64,000 nucleotides of DNA from Helichrysum umbraculigerum (taxonomy: Eukaryota > Streptophyta > Magnoliopsida > Asterales > Asteraceae), in assembly GCA_949592205.1 (NCBI GenBank), contig CATIUR010000003.1, positions 147,792,759-147,856,758 on the forward strand, given 5' to 3'. This document shows, piece by piece, positions 1-12,384 of this stretch (the stretch's first letter is position 1; each line of letters starts with the position of its first letter). The notes beneath the pieces are model-generated. The model did no database searches, was not told the origin of the DNA, and saw nothing but the letters and a program-made list of their open reading frames with translations. A program made the translations under genes and the position numbers.

Positions 1-290
1 CAATATTAGAACTCAAGGTGAAAATATGAATACCCTTGGTTGTATATCGACTAATGTATTTTTGATTTCTATCATAGAACAAGGGCTACGCTGCTTCAAG
101 ATGTACTTTTAACTTTTAAATGGTCTACTTGTTAGTACGAAGCCTCTGTACATTCAATGCAAAACCTCTTGAAATATCTATTATCCATATACAGTCCTAT
201 GAACCCTCCTGGTATATAAATATTAACTTCATGATAACTCGTAGCAAATAAAAACACCGGCAACACCAACACCACAACGTCCCAGGGCCC

Positions 291-311
291 GGGCTGTGCG
301 TAGCACAGCCC
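291..311. repeat. Perfect 9-bp stem-loop in LTR L1
   Basis: GGGCTGTGC (291-299) pairs perfectly with GCACAGCCC (303-311) across a 3-nt loop. It is a GC-rich island in AT-rich sequence, of the same kind as the palindromic arrays in other LTRs of this window, but present as a single unit. Confidence 0.7.
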
Positions 312-532
312 TTGAACTTACCTAGTATAATGATAAAATGAACATTTCCTAATTTACACTTTTTTTCAAATTCGCATTTTATCGAAATCTAGATCCTTGA
401 CCAATTTCGTTTTTGACCATTTTCATGACATATCATATTTCAAACTAAGCCGACTCAGGCTTCAATCTTTAGACCACATATTTAACAATACACATTGAAT
501 CTATTACCACAAAAACATCCATCATATACTAA

Positions 533-1494
533 GGGGCTGTTTACTTTATTTTCCATTAAGTCCTATATGGATATTGATGGCAGTTTGGATATGGAATGAC
601 TAAATCCAGTAATAAGTTAATGAATAATACTGTTTACTTTTTATGTTGAATAAATGGTCTGAATGATAAAAATGACTACTTTATCCCTGGGTAAATAATT
701 ATTTGTTTTTATCTAATTATTATAAATCTGATTGTTAACTCATAAATTTACAAACATTTAACTATTTTAATTATTCAAGAATCATGGTGTGAATAATATT
801 TAATTAACCCCTTGACAACTTTTTTAATTTATTTATAAAAACATCGGTTCCTATATTAAAAACCAACTAATTCAATTCACTTATACATATAAAAAAAAGA
901 AGAAAAAAAAAGAAAGAAAGCATACACCCATAAGAAACAACGGCTGTATCCATATTTTTGTTAACGTCAAATGAAAACATATGGAGTAAATATATTTGAA
1001 AGTCTCTGAGATTAAACTTCGTCACAAATATTACAATGGGAAAAGCAAATCTCATACCATTGGACATGGTATGGCAAGATAGTTAACTGATTAATTATTA
1101 TTCAGATCCAAAAGTGATGAAATCGAACAAAAAAAACTTAGATCTGAGAAGAAATTGAACTAAGATCGGTGGATGGACGACGGCAAACGTGGTGGACTGA
1201 AGTTTGCGTTGGTGTTTGATGGTGCAACAGCCATGGATGAAGCTTTATTGTTCAATAGGAGGTAACGACTTGATATTTTGAAGATAAAAAATGAAAAGAG
1301 AAGATAGAAGGGTATTTTTGGAATAGAAATGTAATTTATATGGCTATATGGGGAGGACACCATTTTCTCACTTGACCGAATAATCCCATCAAAACCCATG
1401 GTTGACCCAAAAAGTCCTAAAGAAACACACATATACGGTGATCGAATAAGTCCATTATACCATTAATCCCAATAAGTTGTAAATAAACAGCCCC
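533..1494. mobile_element. PIF/Harbinger-type MITE (non-autonomous)
   Basis: The left end reads GGGGCTGTTTACTTT and the right end is its near-complement (AAATAAACAGCCCC). The element is flanked by a direct TAA (530-532 and 1495-1497), the 3-bp target duplication typical of PIF/Harbinger transposons. It is 962 bp with no recognisable transposase; two short minus-strand reading frames inside look like chance. It lies inside LTR L1 and is therefore younger than it. A fragment with the same first 15 bases occurs at 48612. Confidence 0.8.
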
Positions 1495-1990
1495 TAACTC
1501 TAACTCAATTCGACTCTTTAACTCATTGGTGACCCGTTTGGGCACCAAAACGACCCATTTGGGTTGATGACCATATTGACACCATTTCTTTACCACTTAT
1601 CACTAAATTGACCTAGTAAAGTCAAACGGAACCATTAGCATCTACTTTATTCACCAACTCATAACATTGACACATAATCAAAATCTTTAACTATTTACAT
1701 AACACTACTTTTTCCATTTACCATAATCATCCAAATGAGTCAACATCAACATAAACTAACACATACATAACCATTTGCTTGAATCACTTTGATTTACATT
1801 ACATAATCATAGACATACTTCATACTTAAAACTTCAAGTGCCAAAACACGTTTTACTTATCAAAAGGGGTGTATCCACATCAAGAGCATGGTTTAAAAGA
1901 TTAAGCTTGTTACCAAACCGAGCAACAAGCTCCACCACTAGCTTTAAACAGGTTTCTTGCCCAAATCTCCCCGATTTCCACTTGGCTCAC

Positions 1991-2028
1991 CTATAATATT
2001 TAAACATAACAACGTAAGCACTTTGCTT
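1991..2028 (-). promoter_or_regulatory. Hairpin plus 3' splice-site-like block of LTR L1
   Basis: On the minus strand, AAGC and GCTT (plus-strand 2016-2019 and 2025-2028) form a 4-bp stem. It is followed by TTAC (branch-point-like), a T-rich stretch and AG|GTGAG with the AG at 1991-1992. The arrangement matches blocks in LTRs A, B, D, E, G and H. The splicing role is inferred. Confidence 0.35.
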
Positions 2029-3351
2029 TATAAGTAATGAAAACACATAAACATAACATCATTAACATATTAAGGATCCTTAACCATCCACATGTTAATT
2101 ACTAAGAATTAACATTTATACCAAGCTAATGATCACGATTCATTACTTGGAACCGTCAAGCTAAAGATAAACTCATTACTTGACTCCACAAGACATATCC
2201 ATCTACTTACCTTTAACTTGATTTATGACAAGTACTTGTAAAAATCTCCACACTTTGATCACCTATTCACATATAAACACATAACATGATCATTAACGTA
2301 ACAATTAACTTCTCACTTTAACTTAATCACATGATCTAGGTGTTAAATCCCATAACACCTTTTTCTTACAATAGGTTTCATACACTTAATTTTACAATCA
2401 CACATAAATGGATATTTAATTGCTTTTCTAACCATAACCATTTCTAATTATCAAGAACCTCATCTCATCATATTACATACATATACATAATCTTTCAAAT
2501 ACCCATTAACATATGATTAAAACTTCTTTAACAAAACTAACATGAATTAATCATGTTACATGACCTAGAAACATGTATGAAACACTAATTCTTTCAATCA
2601 ACCCATTTATCTCAACTTTCTTAAATTCTAGGGTTTATGAAATTAACCCTAACCTCAAATTAAGTTAATAGAAAGGTTAAACATACCTTAGAGAAAATTA
2701 ATTGAAGATTACAAGCTCTAACTCCTTCAATTACTAACTAAATTTTTGATTTCTTCCTCTGCCTTCTTGTTTCTAAATAACGTCTCACATACACATGTAC
2801 GTACTGAATTTTTTTGTTTCTGTATCTGGAACAATTGAGATGGAGGGGTTTAATTAACAACTTTTCAATTTACTCCCCTCAACTATTCTTATCTAACACA
2901 TGTCACCCTTCTAACAACTTTTCTTTTACTTAGTTAGTCCTACTAACTATCTTCTAACATACAAATACATTTAAACATATTGCACATTTAATATATTCTA
3001 TACACATATAACTTAGACATAAACGTATATTATATTGTATAACTTAGACAATAAAACATATTATATAATTTAAACTTACGAATTTTAGGGGTGTTACATT
3101 TAATGATAAGAATATTGTCGTTAAACATACAAAATTACTCTAAGGTCGAGACATCTCATATATCTTGATGTCAAAAGAACTTGAAAGTTTAAACATATAA
3201 TGTGGAGATATATAGCATCACCGAATCTGTCATTTTAAAGCATGAACTTTTATCACAAAACTCTCACTTATCTTGCAAATTTTGTTCAATCAACTACATA
3301 ACATATGTGAAAGAAGAAATAACAATGCTTCATATTTCTAGCTAGATTAAT

Positions 3352-4933
3352 TGATAAACGCCAAAATGTACTATATTGTAGTACTAAGTGACCCAGTATT
3401 TGATAGTTTTATAATGCATTTTATGTGAATAAGATACTCATTTCGTTCATATTTTCAATTAGGAGTTTAATCGGAGCTTGGATCGAAAAGAAACAGAAAA
3501 CGAGCTAATCGCGAAGAAATGTTGCTAAAAGAATAAAACATTGGACAAGAGAAGATTGGATCGAAGTAAAAGATGATCAATTTGTCGAAGCCGGAAGATT
3601 AAATGAATAAAAGTTGGAAAAAGTCTGGAAAATCAATCCATCCGCCGGATGAATTATCCATCCGCCGGATGGATCAAATCGGTGGAGGCCCAGGCTACGC
3701 GAAGCTGGGCTGGGCTTATTTTCAATCCATCCGCCAGATGGAATTTCTATCCGCCGGATGGAATTTCTATCCGCCGGATGGATCAATTCGGCAGATTAGG
3801 ATAAAATCTCATTTTTCCTCATTTTAACCCGAACTTTTCACCACAAACCCTAAGTCGACTAAAAGAGGTTCCAGAGGCATTTCAATGGCGATTTGGAGGC
3901 GCAAGAAGGTTAGGATTGATGCCAATTGATCCTACTTTGCGTGGTTCACAATTCAGTTTGCGTATCATCTTCCGATTTCAATTCGAACATCGTCTATGTG
4001 TTTCGTTTGATATCATGAATCTGATTTTAGTGTAATTGAATCATGGATTAGACTTTGTGTATATTGTTTAGTTTAATAACCTTGGATTATGATTATTTGA
4101 TGGTTATAATTGTGTTTTGGATCAGTTGTCCGATTGAAGATTGTTATGTTATACGTAGAACCTTGTTTATGGGTGGTTGTTAGTTATTACTTAACGTGGT
4201 CACTATTGTCATTGAGATTGAGTTCCTTTGGTGCTAGTGATTATTGATGATTATGGATTTAGGTTTATAGTCATTGCTAAATATGTTGAGTCTGATAGGT
4301 TAAGAGACTAGTAACTAATCAACCTAAAGTGAGCAAGCTAATAAGAGATTATTAGTAGGTATTGTTGAGTCATACCGCGAGGATCAATCATAACAAGTTG
4401 TGAATACTTAATGCACAATCTAGGGAATAGCACGCAATAGAGCAACATTCTTGCGACGTCGGATCGATGTTTAATGCGGGACTCTAGGTTGTAGATATTA
4501 GTTAACCAGAACCGGAGACTAATTTACATTTAACTTGGATTCTTTGATTAGTAACTAAGTTAATATAAAAGAAATCACAATCAGACAATCAAAACACATG
4601 AACCAGATAATATGAATCTGAACGGAAGAACCTAAGCAATTACATGTCTATCTTCGATTATTTATCTGTTCCTCTTATCTTGTTTTATGTTGTTGGTTTG
4701 GTTAATTAGTTCATATTGAACGTTCGTACGGAACTAAAACGTACCCCTATTTTACTGCTTTCTGAATAATTCCAATTTAATTGAATAACATCGTTCATGT
4801 GTTCCTGTGTTCGACCTGGACTTACCATAGCTATACTATTCCGATCGGGTATTCTTGCCTGGTTGTATGATAGTAGTGATTGGTATATCATGTACTTTAT
4901 AAATAATAAAACTAGACGCTTTCACACGCATCA
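3352..4933 (+). repeat. 5' LTR of the LARD-like element
   Basis: 1582-bp repeat. It contains five ATCCGCCGGAT palindromes and, between the second and third, a GCCCAG/CTGGGC hairpin with a purine-rich loop (about 3690-3711). The 3' LTR lacks a block of roughly 160-200 bp found here around 4165-4330, and has fewer palindromes. Confidence 0.85.
3639..3779. repeat. Array of five ATCCGCCGGAT palindromes (LTR)
   Basis: Palindromes start at 3639, 3659, 3729 (one mismatch), 3749 and 3769. The last two are spaced 20 bp apart. In the other LTR of the same element only two full units (6978, with a mismatch, and 7057) and one truncated unit (7047) remain, so copy number changed after or during the last insertion. 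Confidence 0.85.
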
Positions 4934-6689
4934 AGTTTTTGGCGCCGCTGCCAGGGAACACTTAACCGGTTGGACTATTGTTCTGCCGGGGATCGTTGCT
5001 TATTCGATTAAGTTGAAAAATATAAAAAAATAAAAAAATCTTTTTAATCACGCACAATTTTATAGGCTCGATTTGCTAAACAAATATTTTTGTCTTTTCT
5101 AGAAGTTGTGATGATTAATGATGTAATTTTGCTGTACATAATTGTTTATTTGTTAATTATATGTATATGCATGTTGTATAGTTTAACTTTTAATGGAGCG
5201 AAGTTTTTGAATTTGGTTTGCACAAACGTTAGACCGGCGGTTGAGTGCACCAGCCGGCAGTTGGAAGGATGTTTTTGCCAAAAATTTTTGTTTTCTGCTC
5301 TATTTGTCATATATATTATGTACTAATTATTATTATTTATTTCCTGTACCTTATTTTATGTAGGTTATTGTTTGTTAATTTGTTAGTTTTAATTTTTTTT
5401 TTGTTATTTTATATTTTGTTTTCTCTTTCTTCTGTTTGTTTTCTTGTTAGTTTTTGCAGTTTCGAACTTTGTGGGTGTGTTCCCTGGAAACCCTCACGAG
5501 ACTATAACTCGTCCACTCGGGATACCGAGGGGTTTAAAGGCTTATTGCATACGCTAAATGCAATCGTGATGCCTACGAAAGTGTGCTGTTGTATATTTTC
5601 AGAATCAGATCAAGAAAACATTTTTCTTCAAGATCAAGGGAGTTTTCTGTTCACTTCTTTTCTATTCCCTATTTTACGATTCCTTGTTTTGTAATGAGGA
5701 CATTGCTTTATTTTAAGTGGGGGATGGGGGAAAAGAAGTGTGTTTGTCCTGAGTTATAAATCGATAAATATTGGTAGACTTTAGAACTTTGTTTTAAAGG
5801 CATTATTTTTTAGGGAACATAGCTAGAAGGCGAATTGTTAGTCCTTTTTTCAACTCAATTTTTTCTTTTGAAAATGTATTCTCTTTAAGATTAGAAAAGA
5901 TAGTTCATCATGTGATGTATCGATAGGCAATCTATGTGTAAGTTGTTGAGCTATTAAGTAAAATTAATGCAAGAAGTAGGCGATATTCCGAGAGGAACTT
6001 TAGCAATGTATGACTTTAGTCTTAATTCTTATATATGATAGCGTGCGATATGCCATAATTTTGGTATTTAATTAATATCATTTGGGGATATACTGGGTGT
6101 TGTTTCTTCTGTTGTACGTAAGTACAGACCTGGTCTCCGCTAGTATATTTAATGAAAAAGAGCAAAAAGAGTTTAAACGAACTCAAGATTTTAAAATGTA
6201 GTCAAATTATGTTGCTTTGTTGTACTGAGGTACATACCTGCCACAAATTGTTTGACTAAAAAGTTATTGTGCTAAACTAAAGTCAAGTTATGTCACTCTG
6301 TTGTGTTGAGGCACAGACCTGTCACCAATGTCTTGACTTGAAAAATGATTATTTTAATTGGATATCCATAATATGTGTAATATTAGCACGTTATATGTAT
6401 GAGGGTATTTTGCTATTGCAAATCAAGGGTAAAGTTGCTAGAACAATGATAAGTCAAGCTCAATTACCTAAGTATAGATTGTTTAGGTGGACAACAATAT
6501 CGGTAATCATTGTGAGCAATTTTAGCTAAATCTTAAGTTGAAGTATTTTTAAGCTAAAAAATTGAGTTTCGAAATGCTAGCTTGTATGTAAGTCCCTATG
6601 CGCCATTGTCTGCCTACTAAATTTTGTCGTTTATAAGTTTTAAATCGATAGTCTACTTGAGGACAAGTAGGATTCAAGTGGGGGATGTT
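4934..6689 (+). other. Internal region of the LARD-like element: primer site, tandem repeats, purine tract
   Basis: The primer-binding site at 4940-4957 (TGGCGCCGCTGCCAGGGA) matches the complement of the plant tRNA-Asp 3' end with two differences. No protein domain is recognised in the T-rich body, although short open frames exist (5090-5694). Around 6100-6340 there are three diverged tandem copies of a roughly 100-bp unit built on 'TGTTGTACTGAGGCACAGACC'-like text. The polypurine tract AAGTGGGGGA ends at about 6686, just before the 3' LTR. Confidence 0.7.
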
Positions 6690-8054
6690 TGATAAACGCC
6701 AAAATGTACTATATTGTAGTACTAAGTGACCCCATATTTGATAGTTTTCTAATGCATTTTATGTGAATAAGATACTCATTTCGTTCATATTTGCAATTAG
6801 GAGTTTAATCGGAGCTTGGATCGAAAAAAAACAGAAAACGAGCTAATCGCGAAGAAATGTTGCTAAAAGAATAAAACATTGGACAAGAGAAGATTGGATC
6901 GAAGTAAAAGATGATCAATTTGTCGAAGCCGGAAGATTAAATGAAGAAAAGTTGGAAAAAGTCTGGAAAATCAATCCATCCGCCGAATAGATCAAATCGG
7001 TGGAGGCCCAGGCTACGCGAAGCTGGGCTGGGCTTATTTTCAATCCATCCGCTTCCATCCGCCGGATGGATCAATTCGGCAGATTAGGATAAAATCTCAT
7101 TTTTCCTCATTTTAACCCGAACTTTTCACCACAAACCCTAAGTCGACTAAAAGAGGTTCCAGAGGCATTTCAATGGCAATTTGGAGGCACAAGAAGGTTA
7201 GGATTGATGCCAATTGATCCTACTTCGCGTGGTTCACGATTCGGTTTGCGTATCATCTTCCGATTTCAATTTGAACATCGTCTATGTGTTTCGTTTGATA
7301 TCATGAATCTGATATTTGTGTAATTGAATCATGGATTAGACTTTGTGTATATTGTTTAGTTTAATAACCTTGGATTATGATTATTTGATGGTTATAATTA
7401 TGTTTTGGATCAATTGTCTGATTGAAGATTGTTACGTTGTCCGTAGAACCTTAGCAAGCTAATAAGAGATTATTAGTAGGTATTGTTGAGTCATACCTCG
7501 AGGATCAATCATAACCAGTTGTGAATACTTAATGCACAATCTAGGGAAAAGCACGCAATAGAGCAACATTCTTGCGACGTCGGATCGATGTTTAATGTGA
7601 GACTCTAGGTTGTAGATATTAGTTAACCAGAACCGGAGACTAATTTACATTTAACTTGGATTCTTTGATTAGTAACTAAGTTAATATAAAATAAATCACA
7701 ATCAGACAATCAAAACACATGAACCGGATCATATGAATCTGAGCGGAAGAACCTAAGCAATTACATGTCTATCTCCGATTATTTATCTGTTCCTCTTATC
7801 TTGTTTTATGTTGTTGGTTTGTTTAATTAGTTCATATTGAACGTTCGTACGGAACTAAAACGTACCCCTGTTTTACTGCTTTCTGAATAATTCCAATTTA
7901 ATTGAATAACATCGTTCATGTGTTCCCGTGTTCGACCTGGACTTACCATAGCTATACTATTCCGATCGGGTATTCTTGCCTGGTTGTGTGATAGTAGTGA
8001 TTAGTATATCATGTACTTTACAAATAATAAAACTAGACGCTTTCACACGCATCA
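6690..8054 (+). repeat. 3' LTR of the LARD-like element
   Basis: 1365 bp, same termini as the 5' copy. It is shorter because of a contracted palindrome array (about 6975-7070) and a deletion after the text CCGTAGAACCTT (about 7450). Elsewhere the two copies differ only by scattered substitutions. Confidence 0.85.
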
Positions 8055-8599
8055 TTAATCAATTTAGTTACACTTATTAATAATAACTTTCCAACATATC
8101 TATGAAAAGAGTTACAAAATGAATTAATTCACTCCCTAATATAAACTTTTACTTGTTATTATCATTTTTATAGTGTTTTATGTTCATCCTTAATATTCAA
8201 TAATGACCAACACATGCCCACAACCCTCCACCAATCACCACCAAACTTGTGAGTTAAATTTTAGAAGTCGATCTTTGATTTGGAGTTAAAAGAGAAAGAG
8301 AAATGAAGTTGTTTTGAGAAAAGTATTGAAATATATATAACACCCCATAATTTAGAACCATATTTTTTTTATAATATACAATTCTTCGGAAGCGTAGGTC
8401 AAAACATACATTAATAATTTACATTACATATTATGTAAACAAAGTCATACTATTTCAAATCCCAGCAAATCAAATCGGGTGTAATATAATTCAAAACACG
8501 ACTTGGACTCATCCCAAAACAAATATCAGAGTAACCGCCTGGTCAAACATTCCGTCTCAAATAAAGCTTCTTGCCAACCCGTTATATCAAAATCATAAC

Positions 8600-8637
8600 C
8601 TACAAGAAGTAGGGTGGTGGGATTAGCATAAAGCTAA
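8600..8637 (-). promoter_or_regulatory. Hairpin plus acceptor-like block of LTR E
   Basis: TTAGC and GCTAA (plus-strand 8623-8627 and 8633-8637) form a 5-bp stem. On the minus strand it is followed directly by the branch-point-like CTAAT, a C/T-rich tract and TTGTAG|GTTATG (AG at 8600-8601). The upstream donor-like GGTGAGT lies at about 9175-9180. Confidence 0.45.
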
Positions 8638-8904
8638 ATGAGTGAATAAATAACCAACAGCCCAACTTAGCATAACAACTCTGTTTAAAGCAAAGCATCA
8701 TAAACACATAACAACCCTATTTACAGCAAAAGCATCGTAAACAATCAGCTTCAAAGAGGATCGGTGGTTCTTGAGGTACCCTCATGTCGCGGTGGCCCTC
8801 CAAGAACACTTAAAACCAACTGCAGGCCAATACAGCAGTTAACCGATAGCTTGTTGCTATTCCCCCACACGACATAGGTTCCCATTAACGATATGTACAA
8901 GGAA

Positions 8905-8930
8905 CCCCCCCCCCCCCCCCCCCCCCCCCC
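8905..8930. repeat. Uninterrupted run of 26 C
   Basis: Twenty-six consecutive C on the plus strand inside LTR E (G26 on the element's sense strand). The homologous stretch of element A has no such run. It could be real slippage or a base-calling or assembly artefact. Confidence 0.9.
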
Positions 8931-9506
8931 GGCGGTCGGCCAAACAATAGCAATCAAACCCAACCCACGTTGATCTCTGAATAATCACATAAGCCCAATG
9001 GTCATGTATCACATAATCACATAATCCATAATCCTCATGGAATCATGTCAGACCAAGCAGTCTATCAACAGTAATAACATCATGGCAGACTAAACAGTCT
9101 ATAAACAGTAAAACTACGTTTACCCGTTGTAACCAAACCCGTTACAACTAAATCACACTGAGGATTACAGATCCACTCACCATTACCTCAGCCGCAAGCT
9201 CAGAAGTCTAATAATACTGAGCCTTCTCCGTATCTAAGAATACAATTAAATAATGAGTTAGTAACTCGTCCCATAATATATATCTCATTTCATAATCATA
9301 TGACATATCTCAATACATAGTATCAAAAAACTAAACAGTAACTATTTATAATAACTTAGTCAAATCATTGGTTAATAAAGATAAACAACTCATCATTCCA
9401 AATTTAGTTTATAACTTAATTCAAGTTCTAAACAAGAACACAAGTAGTTAAGCTAAACAAAAGTCACCACAAAAGTGGCTAAAATTCAAAATGCTGAAAT
9501 AAAGTA

Positions 9507-9741
9507 GTACCCGCCGGGTACCATTTCTACCCGCCGGGTAGCAAGGGCAAACAGCCAGGTTCAAGAGGAACCAGCCGGGTGAATTACAATTTGTGGTAAC
9601 ATAACCTATTCTTCGTTTTAAGCCTGTAGTACCAGCTGGGTACCTATCAAAACACAACTACCCGCCGGGTAGTGTTACTAACAACCGGGTAAGCATCATA
9701 CCCGATTACCCGCTGGGTAAGGGTAGTACCCGCCGGGTACT
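9507..9741. repeat. TACCCGCCGGGTA palindrome array of LTR E
   Basis: About eight perfect or degenerate copies of (T)ACCCGCCGGGTA, with versions such as CAGCCGGGT and ACCAGCTGGGT, are spread over 235 bp. LTR C at 41768-41962 carries a clearly homologous array, including the intervening text around 'TTAAAACGAAG' and 'TAATTCACCCGGCTG'. Confidence 0.85.
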
Positions 9742-9940
9742 CCCTTCCCTCCAACGACCTACAACTCCTAAAAAACCTAGAACCAGAATTTTTACCAAAC
9801 TAAACTCAAATTCAGGTTTCTCATTCAATTAATAGCAACAACTAACATCAAGTAACAATTTTCTAATACAAATCTCAGTATCCCCATATCATCTCATCAT
9901 AATCAAAATTTCTAGTTTATAGATTAATAGTAAAGGAACA

Positions 9941-12384
9941 TGATGCGTCCCGAAACGGTCGTTCTCGCAACGGGACATCACCATGGAGTTTTAAATTTAT
10001 AAAAGCCGGGGACCTAAATTCTACTTACAGAGGTAAGTATAACTCGGTGTCGTTCTTAAGATCAATCGTATTGTGAAGCAGAGTTATCTAGACAAACTAT
10101 TCAATTTAGCGATGGGTTTTTAAAAGAGTTTTTGATTTGGTTTTTAGGTCCGTTTAAACTAAACTAATAAAAGCAGAAAATAAACAAAACAGTAAATAAA
10201 AGCTAGATAGGGAATAAGTAATGGAGAATAGTGCTTGTTATGACTTCGTTAGCTTGTGTTATGGGGTGATGTCTAGGGTTATTTATGAAAACGTTTTTTA
10301 AAGATTCGTGTCTTGCTTTTGCTTAAGTATTCATGGTGTAAACACTAACACCCTACTGTTTGATTTCTCAGACAGTATGTCACTGGGTTGCTAGGTTATG
10401 GTGATTCTGATCAGAGGAGGCTGCTCAACTCTTCAACACTTTCCATCTAGTGGAATAGTGACCCTTTTTGGAATGGTATTCCTGGGCGCATGAGATAGAG
10501 TAACAGACCCACTAAAAGTTCTGACCGTTCTTAACACTACGGGGATACTAAGGCTAGGCAAGGGATTTAAGATTAAGACTTGGTTTGGTGACTGCCAACT
10601 TTGTATTAATGGTCTTTGTTTAGTCCAGAGCTGTGTGGTTCAACCAGGATGTGACACAGTCTTTAACCGACGGCAGTTCCTTAGCTTTTCCCACGTATTT
10701 AAACGTTATACGAAGTACTGTGCCGACTTATGGTCTTTCCGGTGCCACATACTTTATGGTCACTCTGGACTAGTTTACTCAGTTTGTATTAAAGCTTGAC
10801 CATCTATGATATAAACCCAACCCTCACTTATTTAAACATATCCCAATAAATCCCTGATTGATTCACGGTGTACTATATGATAGGGTTGACAGTATTTCCA
10901 CAGTTACACAATTCAGACCATGTTTGTATTTGAAAACATAGATAGGTAGTTACCGGTTGATCAAGGTTCGCGACTCCTTGTCATACAGGTTCTAACCACG
11001 TTTATTGGAGGAAAAGCGATTTTGGTTTAGAAATTCATAAATACAAAGTTAACAATACACCGGTTTTCATTTTGTAACAATTGGGAACATTATTCCACAA
11101 CGGATTGTGCCCACGACTTTCATAGCTTCCACGTTCCGTACTACACACATTCGTGATGATTCCGGCGCTATACAAATGAAAGTCGTATAACGTTACTTCC
11201 GTTGTTTCATAACGATATTATCCCAATTGCGTATTCAAAGTGACATCACCCCAAATATTAACAAGCTAACTACATCACAACAAGCACATAAGAGAACTAC
11301 TCACTACGCATGGCAAACAATCCTAAATCTATCATAATAATAATAGCAATCATCATAATAGAAAAGGAAAGAAATAACCGTAGATTATGCGTAGACATAA
11401 TAGTGTTACAAGAATACACGAACGGAACCTCCGCAATATCTTCGACAATATTACAAATAAGCCCCTCAGAATATTCCCTACACTATTACAAAAGTAGCCC
11501 CTCCGTTAATCTAGGTTAAATATTAACCAAGATCTAACCTAAAACTAACCTAACTACAAGACTAATTCTCCTCTAACTCCTAAGAGTAGTGCTAGAGAGA
11601 GAAACTATACTAGAGAGAGAGTGAGATATGAAAAATGGTGTAATGTGGTGTGTGGAATGAGGTGAATGAGGCCTCTATTTATAGGCAAGCCTTGGATCCA
11701 AGAGTACAAGTCGACAAGCATACGTACAAGCACACGAAGCAAGAACGAGGCCATGTGAGACCAAGTAAGGCCGTGTACGGCCTCAAAAAGGCCGTGTACG
11801 GATTGTTGAGGGCCGTGTATGGCTTCCTCAAGGCCGTGTACGGCTTGGGGGGGGGGGGGGGGGGGGCGTGTGGTAGGCCGTGTGATTTATCTGACTTTTC
11901 TCGTTGCTTTAGAAGGCCGTATCTTCTTCGTTTCTCGTCCGTTTGACTTGATTCTTTCGCCTGTGATCTCGTAATTCCGCTAAGCTTCTAATGATGCCAA
12001 ATGTGCCAAATTTGGATGTCTCTAGAGTTGGCGTATGCGGAATGCCCTCGGTTTGCGCTCAGAAAGCTCCATTTTCCTCGTTTTTTACCCGATCTGCACG
12101 ATTCTTGATTCTACAGTCTTGGAATAACCTGATATATTATATGAGACTAATTAAGAACTTGTATCATAAAGTGGTTAAAAGTATGTGAGAATCAGTTGTT
12201 TGAATAATCTGCCTCGATTTGCATGCCTTTTGGACAATTTAAGCACTTTTTACAGCAATGCCCTTAATTTGACTAACTTGGTGAATTTAAGTAGAAAAGT
12301 ATTTAATTTGAATATTTTCACCAAGAATTAGGTCAAATGTGTGGGAAATATGTGCCAGAAAACATGACTTTTTGCCACATATCA
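9941..12384 (-). mobile_element. Solo LTR F (minus strand) nested in LTR E
   Basis: On the minus strand it begins TGATATGTGGCAAAAAG (at 12384) and ends GGGACGCATCA (at 9941), terminal style like the LARD-like element. Flanks are GAACA (9936-9940) and AAACA (12385-12389), a 5-bp duplication with one change. It is 2444 bp with no gag or pol. It lies inside E, so it is younger than E. The right boundary rests on the termini and the imperfect duplication. Confidence 0.6.
11755..11866. repeat. GGCCGTGTACGGCC array ending in a run of 20 G (LTR F)
   Basis: At least four copies of the near-palindrome GGCCGTGTACGGCC (some diverged, as in GGCCGTGTATGGC) occur at about 20-30 bp spacing. They are followed by 20 uninterrupted G at 11847-11866 and a further AGGCCGTGTG copy. 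Confidence 0.8.

Larger units (their letters stand above)
1..3098 (-). mobile_element. LTR L1 (gypsy-type), minus strand, runs off the left edge
   Basis: On the minus strand this begins TGTAACACCCCTAAAATTCG, the usual 5' LTR terminus in this window, and runs leftward past the window start, so its other end and any target duplication cannot be checked. No gag or pol reading frame is seen. It carries a hairpin plus acceptor-like block at 1991-2028 like the other LTRs here, and is split by a PIF/Harbinger-type MITE at 533-1494. Whether it is a solo LTR or part of a full element is unknown. The assignment rests on the terminus and shared architecture. Confidence 0.6.
3352..8054 (+). mobile_element. 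Complete non-autonomous LTR retrotransposon (LARD-like)
   Basis: Two long direct repeats (3352-4933 and 6690-8054) begin TGATAAACGCC and end CACACGCATCA. They are flanked by a perfect 5-bp duplication, TTAAT (3347-3351 and 8055-8059). A tRNA-Asp-type primer site follows the first repeat and a purine tract precedes the second. The roughly 1.75-kb internal region has no gag or pol domain, so movement would need proteins supplied in trans. The primer type suggests an Athila/Tat-like partner, which is an inference. Confidence 0.88.

Noticed and set aside
3639..3779. Palindromic tandem repeats resembling a CRISPR array
   Set aside because: Units are 11-bp palindromes with irregular spacing inside an LTR of a plant element; no cas genes and not a prokaryotic genome.
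4797..5694. Open frames inside the LARD-like element as a captured gene
   Set aside because: T-rich, Phe/Leu/Ile-rich chance frames; no domain and no intron-exon traces.
8751..8963. 70-codon minus-strand frame with a poly-Gly stretch
   Set aside because: Created by the run of 26 C inside solo LTR E; no homologous frame in LTR A.
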